DNA of 64,000 nt from Diabrotica undecimpunctata (lineage: Eukaryota > Arthropoda > Insecta > Coleoptera > Chrysomelidae). The notes beneath the pieces were generated by a model. That model had not been told where the DNA came from. It saw nothing but the letters and a program-made list of their open reading frames with translations, and made no database searches. This document shows positions 22,265 to 35,460 of the stretch, piece after piece (position 1 is the stretch's first letter; every line of letters begins with the position of its first letter). The stretch covers positions 122,223,411 to 122,287,410 of the forward strand of contig NC_092811.1 in NCBI RefSeq assembly GCF_040954645.1. Direction: 5' to 3'. Both the position numbers and the translations under genes were made by a program.

Positions 22265-23222
22265 GGGGAATGTGGCAGTCTGATATATTAGGTTAAAGAG
22301 TTCAACCATTACATCAATAAGGTCTTCATCAATGAGTTTTATTAATTCGATGGGTACTTCATCTGGTCCGGTAGCTTTGCCCTCTTTTGTGTTTTTGATG
22401 GCATAGATGATTTCTTCCCGTAATATTGGTGGTCCAGTGACACAATCTTTTCTTCAAATCAGTAATAATATCTTCTTCGTCGTTTTGAATGTAGAACCTG
22501 TTATGTCTTTGATTTTTTTGTGTAAATTAATGCTATCCTACTTTTTATCCAGATCTTCTATTTCCTTGCATCTGTTGGAGAGTGCAGAGTGCACTCTCTT
22601 TTGCCTCTCGAATTTTCTTTCTGATGTTTTTCTGAATTTCTTTGTATCTATTTAGGTCTTTTGGTTTATGTTTCTTTCGTTATTCCATAAGTTCAAGAAT
22701 TTCTACTGTCATCCAAGGTTTTGTTTTTTCTCCGAGTGGTTTGAGGGTTTTTTTTATAACTGATACAAGGGCCTATTGATTTTTTCTCCGTTTTTGGTCA
22801 ATAATTAGAGTTTTTGTATTATCTTCTTTGACTTTCCTTAAGTTCTCGTTTATTTTAAACTTTGTTTCCGCATGTGTTGTCTTGTTTGAGCCGCCTTGTA
22901 TCCATGATTGGAGCAATGTTGGAACTAGGGTGAATTACATTCTTTAGTTTCACTCTTATCGACAAAACAACCGGATTGTGATCGAAGAATATGTCCGCTC
23001 CTTTGATTTCTGACTATTTTGTTGTTATTGTCAGCTGGTGACCTCTATATGTATAATCTACGTTTAAGAAGTTTGAACAAGGTATTTGCAATATGAGTTC
23101 TTCATTAATTAATACAGAAATCAACCAGCCGATCGCCACGTTCATTCTTCTCCGTGAGTCCATATCGCCCCACACAATTCTCCACTTCTCCTTGGTCCAC
23201 TTTAGCGTTTAAAGCTCCCAAT
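22265..23222 (-). pseudogene. LINE endonuclease C-terminus, linker and RT start
   Basis: Near 23215 the minus strand reads GALNAKVDQGEVENCVGRYG and NERGDRLVDFCINEELIL, the NAKVG...G..NERG.RL..FC block of an APE-type endonuclease. Then come DIFFDHNPVVLSI (the late catalytic His region, about 22970) and a linker rich in KKIREAKE-like helices (22560-22700). It ends in REEIIYAIKNTKEGKATGPD and VELFNLIYQTATFP at 22265. Stops interrupt it. The element is cut at its 5' side exactly where the 23226 transposon inserted; I do not see a clear continuation beyond 26780. Confidence 0.8.
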
Positions 23223-23774
23223 ATACAGGGTGAGTCATGAGGAACTTTACATACTTCTACCATATGTAGAGTCCCTCAGGGAGCATATCATGTGGCCACT
23301 AAAAAATGTCAACTCCTCTTCTTTATTAATTAACAGGGTGATTTGTGTAATTGACCATTTATTTCATTTTACTGCAGTGTTTATACGGCTCATTTGATTT
23401 TTTTAATTTTTGCATGATACAGTACACTACTATCAAGCATTCCACTGGTATTAGCTAAACTAAAAAATTCCAGGACTGGCTTTGGAAAAATTAATTTAGG
23501 GATTCGTATTAAATATTACACCCTGTATATATTTTTTTTAAATGCAATAAGTGATTTTTAAACTACATAAATAGCCAATGAAAACGACATATGCGACAAT
23601 GTTGTCGCACTTTTATTAAAATTTTAGTGAACGATCAAATCTTACCAAAAATAGAACAACCATAATGAAGTATCAAATTATAAGGTAATTAATTTAAACA
23701 AATGTTATAAATTTCAAATATTTTAATTGAAATGATAAACTGAGTCACTGCACAACAAAAAACAGTAACTACTA

Positions 23775-24668
23775 TGGTCTGTTTTTTAACCAGGAGGAGT
23801 AATTCAAATTTTCCGCGCTGTAATGCTTGTTTGTAATTGGTCCAACCGCAGACAAGTTTACTCCACTAAATTATGACATGTTGACACTAATGACATTTGT
23901 GAAATTTTAAAATTCAATATTTAAGTATATCGACGATTTTTTTGTATTTTCTGCGTTATTCCTTACATTTTTAGATATTTCGTTTGTATTTATATAAAAA
24001 ACAGTTCTTTTCAGAACTATTTCGCGACATATTAGTGTTATTAAGATAACAATGTGGATTCGATGCCAAGTACTAGTGGTAATTATTCCTCTACACCTAA
24101 AAAATGTCGGGTAGATTTGGGTCATATATCTTCAAATGAGAAACAAAACATGATTTGCTTATACATTATAAACATGTATAAATAAACAAATCAAAATTGA
24201 TAATTCTGGAATGAAAATAACAGCCACGCTAGCAAAAATAAAACAGGCAACAGGTTAGTTTTGCAGAATAGTTATTGTTAAAATCAAGATTTACTAAAGT
24301 AATGCTAATTTTATTAGCACATTACTTTAGCTTGTATTGGAATATAAGCAGACTTCAACAGTAGTATTGTAAAATTCCATTGGATTTTAGATACCATTTT
24401 ATCACGAATATATCGCTTTCGTATACGTTCTTTTTACGATTTTCTTCTTTAATGTGATAAATAAACTCTAAAAATTCTTCAACTTTTTCATAACAGTCCA
24501 ACATTTTTTTATTGTAATTAGAAATACTAAATAATATATATTGGAAGTGAATTCGAAAAATTATTATTCAAACCCAAAAAAGAAGATGTATTTGGTGACT
24601 TTTCTAGTAACTTTCTTGGGTGTGAATCTGTCTTTTTAGTTTACTCCTCCTGGTTAAAAAACAGAGTA
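23775..24668. mobile_element. Nested non-autonomous DNA element (MITE-like)
   Basis: A 25-bp perfect inverted repeat, TCTGTTTTTTAACCAGGAGG plus five more bases, occurs at 23778-23802 and 24641-24665. TA dinucleotides at 23773-23774 and 24669-24670 would be the target duplication, giving about 894 bp. No transposase is encoded. It sits between the left TIR and the transposase of the larger transposon. Confidence 0.7.
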
Positions 24669-24780
24669 TAACAATAACGAAGAACAATTTAAAAAAAAAC
24701 TAAAAATTTGTAAATAGTTATGATAAACCCATAAATTAGAACTGGAAAAGATACAATAATGGTAACAAAATAAAAATAAT

Positions 24781-25825
24781 TCAAAATAGATTTTCGAAAT
24801 GGAACCTTGCAGCCAGTACACATTTTTGTTGCCGAATTGTTAATTGACGTATTGAATTACGGATACTCTAGGGATCGTTTCTAATAGTATTAAAACAATG
24901 TTTAATTCTATCAATTAATTGTTGTCGGTTATTAATATTCACTGCGTAAACTAGTTGCTTCAATCGTCCCCAAATATGGTAATCAACGGGATTGAAATCA
25001 GGGGATCTTGAAGGCCACGAAATAGGACCTGCACGTCCTATCCACCTATTGCCATAAACATTATTTAGATGTTGTCTCACTGCCAGTAAAAAGTGTGGGG
25101 GTGCCCCATCATGCTGGAAATACATCCCTCGGATAGCAACGTTCGCGTTGGCAAGCAAATTCGGCAAAATATTTTGAAGAAAGTTCAAATAGACCTGCCC
25201 TGTTAAAGGACCATCAAAAAAGTGAGGACCTACTAATTGGTTATTTATGACACCAATTCACACGTTAACCGAAAACCTTAACTGAGAACGACGTTCTCGA
25301 ATAGCATGGGGATTTTCTTCTGCCCACACATGTGAATTTCGTGAATTATTTATCCCGTCTCTGGTAAATTGGGCCTAATCTGTAACTAGTGTCCTGTATA
25401 GCGTTGGTCGATTATTGTTAATCCATCTACAAAATTTCAACCTATCCATCTCATCTCCAGCATGTAGTCGCTGAACCATTTGAATGTGATATGGGTATAG
25501 ACTATTTTTTTGTAAGATTCTACTTACTTTTGATTGAGTAGAGTTCTCGACTTACTTGTCTAGTGCTTATTGTAGGGTTCATAGTAACGGCGTCCATAAT
25601 GTCATCTTCCTGCGCTTCATCTACATGTCGCTCTGTTGTTCCGCTAGGAAAAGTGCCATTTTCTCGCAAATAATTAAAAACTGACCCAAATGTTGGATGA
25701 CTGGGAGTTCGACGATTAGGAAATCTCCTGCGATATTCTCTACTAGCAGCCCTACCATTCCCATTACAGAATCCATAAACAAATATTATGTCTGCATATT
25801 CTGTGGTCGAAAACTGATGTGGCAT
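24781..25825 (-). pseudogene. DUF4817-type transposase, nearly complete
   Basis: I place the start at 25825 (MPHQFSTTEYADIIFVYGFC), because the frame upstream of it looks non-coding. The N-terminal HTH has REYRRRFPNRRTPSHPTF, followed by a second HTH with MNPTISTRQVSRELYS. The core shows the first Asp region in decayed form near 25380 (VTD, then stop, AQFTRDG) and VGPHFFDGPLTGQVYLNFLQ. FQHDGAPPH carries the second Asp (about 25115) and SPDFNPVDYHIWGRLKQLVY the third. Between the second and third Asp I count 41 residues (D41D). It ends near 24781. At least three in-frame stops and one frameshift break an otherwise full-length protein of about 345 residues. Confidence 0.85.
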
Positions 25826-26927
25826 TTTGAACGAAAGTAACAAAAGCTCTACCAAAACTAACACAATGTACTTAACGTAGATATGACAGAAGAAATATGT
25901 ATTCTTGTACACATAAATAACAATTGATAATGACAATAATGACAATGGGTATAAAATATCAAGAAACGTCAAACGGTCAACGCCAACCTTCATTTTAAAC
26001 TTTTTTAGATTTATTTTTATTTAGTACAGTTGATGCAATGTATTATTATTTGACATAAAATTTTAATCATTTACAATCAACAAAAACTAACACATACAAG
26101 AGGTTTGACTTTTTAATCAATTTAATTTATTATTTATCGAAAATAATGCCCCAATACGATCTATGAGTAAAAATTTAAAATTGAAAAACAATTGATTCTA
26201 TCGTAGAGATAATACAAAGTGACAGTAAAGATGTTAATTTTCTACGTATTAGATTATATTGTAGGAACTAATTTTAATTAAAATGTTTGAAATTTATAAC
26301 ATTTGTTTAAATTAATACCTTATAATTTGATACTTCATTATGGTTGTTCTATTTTTGGTAAGATTTGATCGTTCACTAAAAATTTAATAAAAGTGCGACA
26401 ACATTGTCGCATATGTCGTTTTCATTGGCTATTTATGTAGTTTGAAAATCACTCATTGCATTTTAAAAAAAATTTATACAGGGTGTAATATTTAATACGA
26501 ATCCCTAAATTAATTTTTCCAAAGCCAGTCCTGGAATTTTTTAGTTTAGCTAATACCAGTCGAATGCTTGATAGTAGTGTACTGTATCATGCAAAAATTA
26601 AAAAAATCAAATGAGCCGTATAAACACTACAGTAAAGTGAAATAAATGGTCAATTACACAAATCACCCTGTTAATTAATAAAGAAGAGGAGTTGACATTT
26701 TTTAGTGGCCACATGATATGCTCCGTGAGGGACTCTACATATGGTAGAAGTATGTAAAGTTCCTCATGACTCACCCTGTATAATATTTATATCATAATAT
26801 TGATTAATATAAAAACAATTATTTAAGATGAATGAATTTAATTGAATTACCAAATCCTAGAGAATTTAGAAAGAAGACAGAGAATTGGCAGAAGTGGAGT
26901 TAAGGGTTATTATTATGTATCAATAAG

Positions 26928-27036
<109 letters not shown>

Positions 27037-27269
27037 GTAAAACCTCCCTTAACCGAAACATCGTTTAACGGAAACGGCTGACAGTTTCAATAATTTCGTC
27101 AATAAAAAGTAAATGTTTGTCGCAAAACGTAAACAATATCGTTAATTTCACTCACCAATTGATGTATATGTGTGTTGGGAAATCACAAAAACCAAGAGCT
27201 CTAAAAGATATTTCCAAAAAGGCATTTTAAGGTATAGAAGCCAAAAATGTTAATGGATATCGACCACTT

Positions 27270-28150
<881 letters not shown>

Positions 28151-28563
28151 CCTAATTAGTTAGGGACACGACTAGATTCTTAATTTTTGTTGTCATTACA
28201 TAAAGTTTTGTCCTTTTCAGATTGCTTTACGTTTCGTCGAGCAATCGAATGAGGCAAACTCATGACGTTCTGCAAATTAACAATGGAGGGATAGAGAAAC
28301 ATCGTTGTCAAACGAAAACGCAAAAAAATTTAGAAGATTTCTTAAAAAAGCATGTTAAACTTGTTCATTTTCCTTAATTTTATTACTTTATTTTGGATTT
28401 ACTTATTAGAAAACATTACGAAATTAACTTATAGTATTTTTTAATATCAATACTTTGATCAAGAATATTATAAAAAACAATGTTATTTTTAACCGAAATT
28501 CTTGTTATCCGAAACGGCCCTCCCCCCAATTATTTCGGTTAACGGAGGTTTTACTATATATAT

Positions 28564-29924
28564 TGTTATGATGTGTTGTTTGTTTTTGAATGATGAGCAA
28601 TGAGTATTTTTAATAATATAGGGTTTTTATCGCGGTTCTCAAAGAATTAGCTTGTAAGTACTTTTTTAAATTATCTTTATTATAACTATTATGAAACACA
28701 CATATATATCTAACCTAGTCAATGTAAATTTAAAATAAACTATCTTTAAACTGATATTCTTATAAAACTAATTAAATTCTATAGACAATCTAAAATTTAA
28801 ACAAACTATCTTCAAAATTGAAATTGTTATGACACTAACTAAATTATATTAACAAAATTTTGTACCTTTCTTTCACTGAATGCCTAAATGAACTGTTTTC
28901 CACTATATTATATTCTAGTCACCACTGAAAGTCTTCGTACTTCGGTTATCCTTGTTTTTGTGAAATTTCTTTTTCCAATTATCAACTTCTACCAATTTAA
29001 GATATAGTTTTCTTCACCAGCATGTATACACCACCAACCAAACCAGCAAACAGCATTTATATTTATTCTTCTTTTCAATATACCAATATCCAATTATTAT
29101 AAGTTGATTTATACTAATCTCCAACCATAATATAATTTAATTTCTTCCAATATACCTTTTTTTATCTTCAATAATTATTTGTGTATAATTATAAATGTGC
29201 ATTAAATTATATGCATAATTTTTAATCTTCATTTAACTCACTATATTAAACATTTTGACTATTTGTACTTGATTCACTGACTCCAACTAACTTTCATAAT
29301 AAACTGCTTGACTTCTGACTAAAAACTTCCAAAACTGCCGAAAAACTGCCCTCTTGAATCCAAATCACGGGTATTTATATCTTTTGGACATTCTAGAACC
29401 CTCTCGTAAGAGATCATGTTCCAATTTGTTCTATTTCATACTTGTATGAATTTTCTGGAACAAACATTTCGCAAACATGGCCATCTCCGGAGATCCAGAG
29501 AATTCCATTCTTTTCTATTAATAATTTTGTTTACATTTAGGCTTTTCAGATCAGAATATATAATTAAATTAGTAACTTAACATTCTAATTTAATAAAATA
29601 CACATTTCAAACAATATATTATTATAAACCACTTTATATTCGTAAATATTCTTAAACGTCACTTCAGAGTATAAATATCTGTCAATCTCCGGAGAGTATT
29701 TTTGGTTGCCTAAGCACATGGCTCACTTAAATCTATTTACAACATTAAAATTACTAAATACAACTTTTTACAATTATTATAATATGCTAATTTATTAAAA
29801 ATGCCCTCACATAAATATATTTTTATTAAATTCTCTAGTATATAACTTATTTAAAACAACCAAATATCTAATATTATGTAGTATATAACTTATAAATTAT
29901 TTTCTATAAACCCTAATTGTCACA
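28564..29924 (-). repeat. 3' LTR of the gypsy element
   Basis: On the sense (minus) strand it begins TGTGACAATTAGGG and ends CACATCATAACA. Against the other LTR I count about one substitution and six single-base indels in 1361 bp, all by eye. The 16-bp edge at 28557-28572 (reverse complement ATCATAACAATATATA) recurs beside two other (AT)n arrays at 38439 and 39999. Confidence 0.95.
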
Positions 29925-29942
29925 ATACCCCAAAAATAATAT
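29925..29942 (-). promoter_or_regulatory. Polypurine tract of the gypsy element
   Basis: Immediately inside the 3' LTR the sense strand reads TTATTTTTGGGGTAT before TGTGAC. The G run directly before the LTR is where plus-strand priming is expected. The tract is short and T-rich, so it is a weak but correctly placed match. Confidence 0.55.
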
Positions 29943-30489
29943 TTAAAATAAATAATTTACTTATTATTTTTTTAAATATTAATTTTCTCATACCTTATTA
30001 AATTTAATAAATCAAAATTTTTTTTTTTTATTTAATATGTGTTAAATACATCCCTGTTCGCTGTCTATGTCAAAACAGAGAACAACGGATCACAGTTCGG
30101 CTATTCTATGGTCAAACTGTCATGTCAAATGAAGCAATGGATGCGATATCAGAGAATAAAATATAACCTTAATTAAAAATATAATGGATATTGTGTTCTG
30201 TTTATTTATAGACAAAATCTAGGAATTATTTCCATTCAAAATAACTTTCATCAATATAAATTGGTAAGTTTTTCCACTTTATTATATCAGAAAGACATTT
30301 TTATAGCAATTATAGTATCGAACCCCAAATTATGATTTTTAGGGTATCAAACAATTTCCATATGTACAAAATTCAAACAAGTATGATGTCAAATTTATTC
30401 ACAACAAAGAAATCTACCATCTATCTATGAAATGGATCTATCAGTAAGTTATTAGTGTTATTATATTTGTGTTAAAGGTATAGAAATCA

Positions 30490-31879
30490 TTATTCAATCT
30501 CTTCATGATATTGAAAAATGTCGTTGATATGAAATATGCCTCTTAGTCTGTTCTCTGCATCTATTAACACATAACTATTTAGTCCATTCTGATTTTCAAT
30601 TGTATATGGACCTTCAAACATTGGTTGTAATTTCTTACAACGGTTTTCTTTAACATTACTTTTTTTAAGTGAACGAATTAACACTAGGTCTCCTTTTTTG
30701 AAATGTGATTGGTTTTTTTTATATTTCGATTTTGTCTTCTGATATATTTTTCAACTTTCCTCCTAATTCGGTTATTCACTTTCTGCATTACTTGTTCTAA
30801 CATATCCTGATTATATTCACTAATCCACTTTCTGTTTCCTATATGGCCAAACATTAAATATTCTGGTAACTTCCTCTGTATTCAAATTATGTGTATTATT
30901 TAAAAATATTCTACTTGTGGTATATGTTGCTGCCAAGTTTCGTGTTGATTTTGACACAGTATCCTTACATATTTTATAACTTCTTTAATATATCTTTCTG
31001 CAGGATTTGCCTGAGGATGTCTGATACTTGTAAAATGAATGTTGATTCCTTTTTCTCACAAAATGTCCGAAATTTTTGGTTGTTAAAATATGTAGCATTA
31101 TCTATTATGCAATTTCTAAATGGTCCTATTTCTTCGAAAAATTGATTAATATATAATTTTAATGTTTTAGCATTTGTTCTAGAGCAGGGATATAGTTTAA
31201 TAAATTTTGTATATAAATCAACTATCACTAGTATATGCTTTTTTCCTGTTGGACTGAGAACTAAATTTGAAATAAAATCCATGGAAACTGTATTTAGTTT
31301 TTCATATACAACATTAGATTTATATGTGTTCTGGTTTTTGAAATTCTTTTCTTTGTTTAGTTGACATATTGGGCATTGGGTAGTAATTTCTTTTGCTATA
31401 CTTATGTCATTCTTTGCAAAATAATTGTCCCTAAATAGCATCCATAGCTTTCTTGAACCAATATGCATATAATCGTTATGTAAATTTTTCAATATTTTCT
31501 TTGCTAAAGTTCTAGTTATTACATATACTTCTATGCCATTTATTATTTTATAATATACCCCATCTTTCCTAAGGACTTTTTGTTTTTCACTCAAATTGAT
31601 CTGATCTCTTATAATTTCTTCTTTAGAATATATACCAATACTTTCTACTAATTGATTTAATCCAATTTTTATTGTTCGCTGCCCTTTTTGTGGTGTATTT
31701 TCTAACCTTGATAAAGCATCTGCCACTATATTGGATTTTCCAGAAATGTATTTGATTTCAAAGCAGTATTCACTAAGTATTAGACTCCACCGATGTATTC
31801 TACTGTTTCCATATTTGTTATTTAATATAGACGTTAAAGCTTGGTGATCTGTTTCTATTGTAAATTCATTACCCAACAA
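30490..31879 (-). pseudogene. gypsy pol, RNase H end and integrase
   Basis: The first frame (31879-30974) starts in the RNase H domain (FTIETDHQALTSILNNKYG, ISGKSNIVADALSR). It passes the integrase HHCC zinc finger (LHNDYMHIG, then CPICQLNK) and enters the catalytic core with SMDFISNL (first Asp) and IDNATYFNNQKF (second Asp). A frameshift near 31010 moves the rest to another frame (PQANPAERYIKEV with the catalytic Glu). Stops follow, and the C-terminal domain resumes at 30684-30490 (LQPMFEGPYTIENQNGLNSY). Length and order are normal for Ty3/gypsy. The frameshifts make this copy non-coding as written. Confidence 0.9.
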
Positions 31880-32234
31880 ATAAAATCTTAATTTTGTGAC
31901 ACAGTGTATTATACTTGCTAGTTCTAATTCTGAAACTGAGTAACCCTTTTCATGTGGCTTTGTAATTCTTGAAATGAATTGTATTGGGTATTCGACCCCA
32001 TCATGTATTTGTAATAATACCCCTGATAATCTCTCTATTGATGCATCTGTTCTTAATATGAATGGCTGTGTGTAGGTCAGGATAGTATATTTTCAAATTT
32101 GACAGAAAAATGTTTTTAATTTCTTGGAATGCTAGTTCTCTTCTCTGATCCATCTCCATTTTACACCTTTTCTCAGTAGTTCAAGTAATGGAATTTCTTT
32201 TATACTTAGATCTGGTATCATCCTTTTATAATAA

Positions 32235-33344
32235 TTAATTATTCCAATAAATCCATCTTAAAGTTCTTAAATTGTGTGGTGTTTTATATTCCTGAATGAC
32301 TTGTGTCCGTTCTGGATCCATTTCGATTCCCTTAGTGTTAAGTTTATAACCTAGATATATGACTTCTTTTTGAAAAAATGTACATTTTTCTTGATTTATT
32401 TTTAGTCCAACTTTGTCTAATCTATTTATTATAATTTTTAGGTGTTTCTCATGATCTTCAGCCGTTTTAGAAAAAATTAATATATCATCAATGTAGTGAA
32501 TTACAAAATGTTCATATTGATCCAAAATATCATGAAGACATCTACATAGAGCACTGCAAGATGATTGAAGTCCAAATGGTACTACTTTGAATTGATATAC
32601 TACTCCATCTATCTGAAATCCTGTATACTGTCTACTTTTTCTTTCTAGAGGTATTAACCAGAAACTATGCTGTAAATCGATTTTAGTGAAAAATGACATT
32701 CCTGTAATTCTTCCTAATATTCCATCTATACTCATTGGTGCTTCAAATTGCTTTTCAGTAATCTTGTTAATATTCCTTGCATCCAAACATAACCTGATTT
32801 CACCTGATCTTTTTCGTACTACTACTATGGGGTTAATAAAACGTGTGTCTGCCTTCTCAATGATCCCATCTTCTAACATATTATTAATTGTTTTGTTTAC
32901 TTCTTCTCTGTATTTATATGGTATTGGGTATGATTTTGTTTTAAAATCTTTTTCTTCTTTAACTTTTATACTATGGATATAATTCTGTGCAATTCTATTT
33001 TCTTTATTGACAAGTCCCTTGTGTTGCTGCAATATGGAAATGACTATTGATTTATATTCTTCAGGGCAATTTAAAACTTTTATCATATCTTCTTCTTTAC
33101 AAATAAAATTATTCTTCATTATGTACTCATTATTCCTTGCTTCCAATTTTACGCACTCCGCCTCGTAGGCATCCATCTGCTTAAAATTTCCATTCCTTAA
33201 ATATTCACTACAATAATTATTCTTTACATTCTTTTGGGACATTTCCCTATCATCAAAATACATTTCTTCTTCATAAACATCATTATTTTCTTTTAATAAT
33301 ATCCTATCAATTCTTATTCCTTCTTCTACCTCATCTTTCTGCAT
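32235..33344 (-). CDS. gypsy pol, reverse transcriptase domain
   Basis: The 369-residue frame holds the complete RT palm and fingers: YPIPYKYREEVNKTINNML, INPIVVVRKRSGEIRLCLD, motif A FTKIDLQHSFWLIPL, motif B PFGLQSSCSALCRC and motif C HYIDDILIFS. The RT thumb start GLKINQEKCTFFQKEV follows. The catalytic Asp residues are intact. The frame opens about 100 residues before the RT core with a spacer of no recognised domain. It closes at 32235 by an apparent 1-nt shift, after which GFIGIINYYKRMI-like sequence continues in another frame toward RNase H. Alternative reading: a part of one frameshifted pol polyprotein. Confidence 0.92.
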   Translation of the reverse strand: MQKDEVEEGIRIDRILLKENNDVYEEEMYFDDREMSQKNVKNNYCSEYLRNGNFKQMDAYEAECVKLEARNNEYIMKNNFICKEEDMIKVLNCPEEYKSIVISILQQHKGLVNKENRIAQNYIHSIKVKEEKDFKTKSYPIPYKYREEVNKTINNMLEDGIIEKADTRFINPIVVVRKRSGEIRLCLDARNINKITEKQFEAPMSIDGILGRITGMSFFTKIDLQHSFWLIPLERKSRQYTGFQIDGVVYQFKVVPFGLQSSCSALCRCLHDILDQYEHFVIHYIDDILIFSKTAEDHEKHLKIIINRLDKVGLKINQEKCTFFQKEVIYLGYKLNTKGIEMDPERTQVIQEYKTPHNLRTLRWIYWNN

Positions 33345-33396
33345 AAATTTAATTATTTGCCTTCCAAAGTTACCATTTTTTCTTCAAAATCTATCT

Positions 33397-33678
33397 TTAC
33401 TTTCTTCTTTTCCAATTCATCATTTCCATTAATATATCAACACATAAATCCTTGACAATAAATCCTTGCATATTAATTTCTTTATTAAGAATATTAATTT
33501 TAAAATTGGCTAGTTTATCAATTTCACCCAACTTCTTATTATTTGCACCAATAATTTTAATTTTTGGAATCTTTATTATATCTGATAGTTTTAATGTATT
33601 AAAAATAAAATTCTCCGAGACTAAAGTACTTTCTGAACCAGTATCTATCATAATTTTAATCATTTTATTTTTGGCCAA
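33397..33678 (-). CDS. gypsy protease (retropepsin-like aspartic protease)
   Basis: The frame contains IMIDTGSESTLVSE, with the DTG active-site triad of retroviral-type aspartic proteases, and the hydrophobic strand IKIIGANNKKLGEI. Near the end is the second conserved block DILM, where a G-[LM]-[DN] is expected. A 1-nt shift there changes the frame, and DELEKKK-like residues continue in the next frame. It lies between gag and RT as in other gypsy elements. It acts on the Gag-Pol polyprotein by family analogy. Confidence 0.85.
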   Translation of the reverse strand: MAKNKMIKIMIDTGSESTLVSENFIFNTLKLSDIIKIPKIKIIGANNKKLGEIDKLANFKINILNKEINMQGFIVKDLCVDILMEMMNWKRRK

Positions 33679-33788
33679 AGCATTTATATAAATTAAATTA
33701 ATAGAGTCAATAATTTTATCCTCATCTAAAGAAATAAATTCAGAAGGTTTTTCATAATAGCAATGGCCTAACTTGTAATTCAGAAAGT

Positions 33789-35460
33789 TTACTGCACAAA
33801 ATTTTGATTATTAGAATTGTCAGATTGTATCTGACCACTTGGATCTGATGTACTATGTCTTTCCCTACTATGACTTCTACTCACATTTTCTTGCCTTGTA
33901 CTATTTCGTTCCCTGTCTTCGCAGCTTCTATTCCTTCGAACACAATTTACCTGTCTGTTATAGTTAGGTCGCTCTGTATTTTTTCTATTGTTAAAATCTT
34001 GTCTATTATTATTAGTACTGTTATTAAAATGTTGTCTATTATAATTAGTATTATTATTAAAATTTTGTCTATTATAACTAGTATTATTATTAAAGTTCTG
34101 TCTATTTGGATTACTGTTATTATTATTAAAATTTTGTAAATTATCACCATACCTAGTGTTATTGTTATATGATTGTCTATATTGTTGATTCTCATTTTTA
34201 TTATATTGAAAGTTATTGTTGTTTTTTCTGTTGTTATTATTACTTGTCATATTGCCTCTTTGTATTCTTTGAATAAAATTAATAAAACTATCTATTGTTT
34301 GAATATTTTGTACAGTTACGGTTTGCACAACATCAGCATCAAAATGTCTAGATACATTTAAGACTGTTTCATCCTCTCTAAGTGGTGGTTCTAAATATTT
34401 TGCAACTGTTATCAATTTCAATGCATAATCTACCATATTTGATTTTAAATTTTGATTATACTTTCCAAAATATAGAATTTCTCTAAACTTGGCTTGCTCT
34501 AATTCACCCCAATAATAATTTAAAAATTTATTTTCAAATGTTTGAAAATTATCTAAATCATTCTCAATACTAGCAAACCAAGTTGCTGCATTGTCATTTA
34601 ATGTCATTCTAATATAATCTTTAATATCATTAATATTATTCACAAATCTTAATTTATGTTTTAAACTATTTATGTATACTCTAGGATGCAAATTTTTTAT
34701 ATTACCAGAGAATTTAATCCCAGTCTCATTTGTTAAATTTAAGTAAGGTCTCCCTATGTCTCTCATTTGTGAAATATCATCTATTCTCTGTTCCACATTT
34801 CTTATTTGATTACAATTTATTTGAATATTTTGTTGTATATCGTCTAATTTTTCTTCTGTGTTTCTCCTGTCTTCGTTAATTTTTACTTCTAAGTTACATT
34901 TCTGTAACTCTATTTTCTGTTCTATATCTATCTTATTATCTTGAATAATCCTCTTTACTTCTGTCCTCTCATTGTCTATCCTTTTTTTTGTAGTCATTCC
35001 GTATACTTTTTATTTCATTTGCTACTTTTTTCTCTGCAGCTTCAAGTTTTTTATCCATTTGTTTTACAATTTTATTATTATTATCTTCTATTTTCTTTTC
35101 TAATTTTCTATAATTCTCTTCCAATTTCTGTTCCATTTTTTTCATGTCTTCTTTGACTTCTTTTGAATTCTCTTCCAATTTTTTTATGTCTTCTTTGATT
35201 TCTTTTGAATTCTCTTCCATTTTCTGTTCCATTTTTTTCATGTCTTCTTTGATTTCTTTTGAATTCTCTTCCATTGTCTTGTTCATCTGCATCATTAATG
35301 ACATCAAAGCTGCCATATTGACATTTTCCTCTCTTTCTGGATTCATTTCTGCTGTATCTTGTGGAACTTGAACTAAACTCTCCTCTTGTATAGGTTGTGT
35401 TTCTACTTCCACATCTTCTTCATTCTTTTTGCTTCTTGTACCTTTCTTTCCTTGAGACAT
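33789..35460 (-). pseudogene. gypsy gag, coiled-coil N-terminus and capsid, split by a frameshift
   Basis: The first frame (35460-34969, 163 residues) begins MSQGKKGTRSKKNEEDVEVE and has a long coiled coil with three near repeats of EENSKEIKEDMKKMEQK. The second (34997-33789, 402 residues) continues the coiled coil. It then has the capsid-like region (GIKFSGNIKNLHPRVYINSL, ATWFASIENDLDNFQTFENK) and ends in an Asn-rich repeat block (units like NRQNFNNNTSY) and an Arg/Ser-rich tail. The frames overlap at a run of eight A near 34985, so one gag of about 560 residues is likely. No CCHC knuckle is visible. Confidence 0.88.

Larger units (their letters stand above)
23226..26778 (-). mobile_element. 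DNA transposon with about 500-bp TIRs (Tc1/mariner-type, DUF4817 transposase)
   Basis: The ends are inverted copies starting CAGGGTGAGTCATGAGGAAC, with TA at 23224-23225 and 26779-26780. The arms stay alignable for about 505-510 bp (23226-23732 against 26268-26778) with few differences, including the palindrome GCGACAATGTTGTCGC. An almost full-length transposase lies on the minus strand. A 0.9-kb MITE is nested in the left part. Such long TIRs are unusual for classical mariners but are shared with the element at 6397-10136. It inserted into the endonuclease region of an older LINE. Confidence 0.92.

Noticed and set aside
29925..30489. An env gene in the gypsy element
   Set aside because: Only 550 bp lie between pol and the 3' LTR, with no open frame, signal peptide or transmembrane segment.
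33855..34361. Ile/Ser-rich frames opposite gag
   Set aside because: Antisense shadows of the Asn-rich gag tail.
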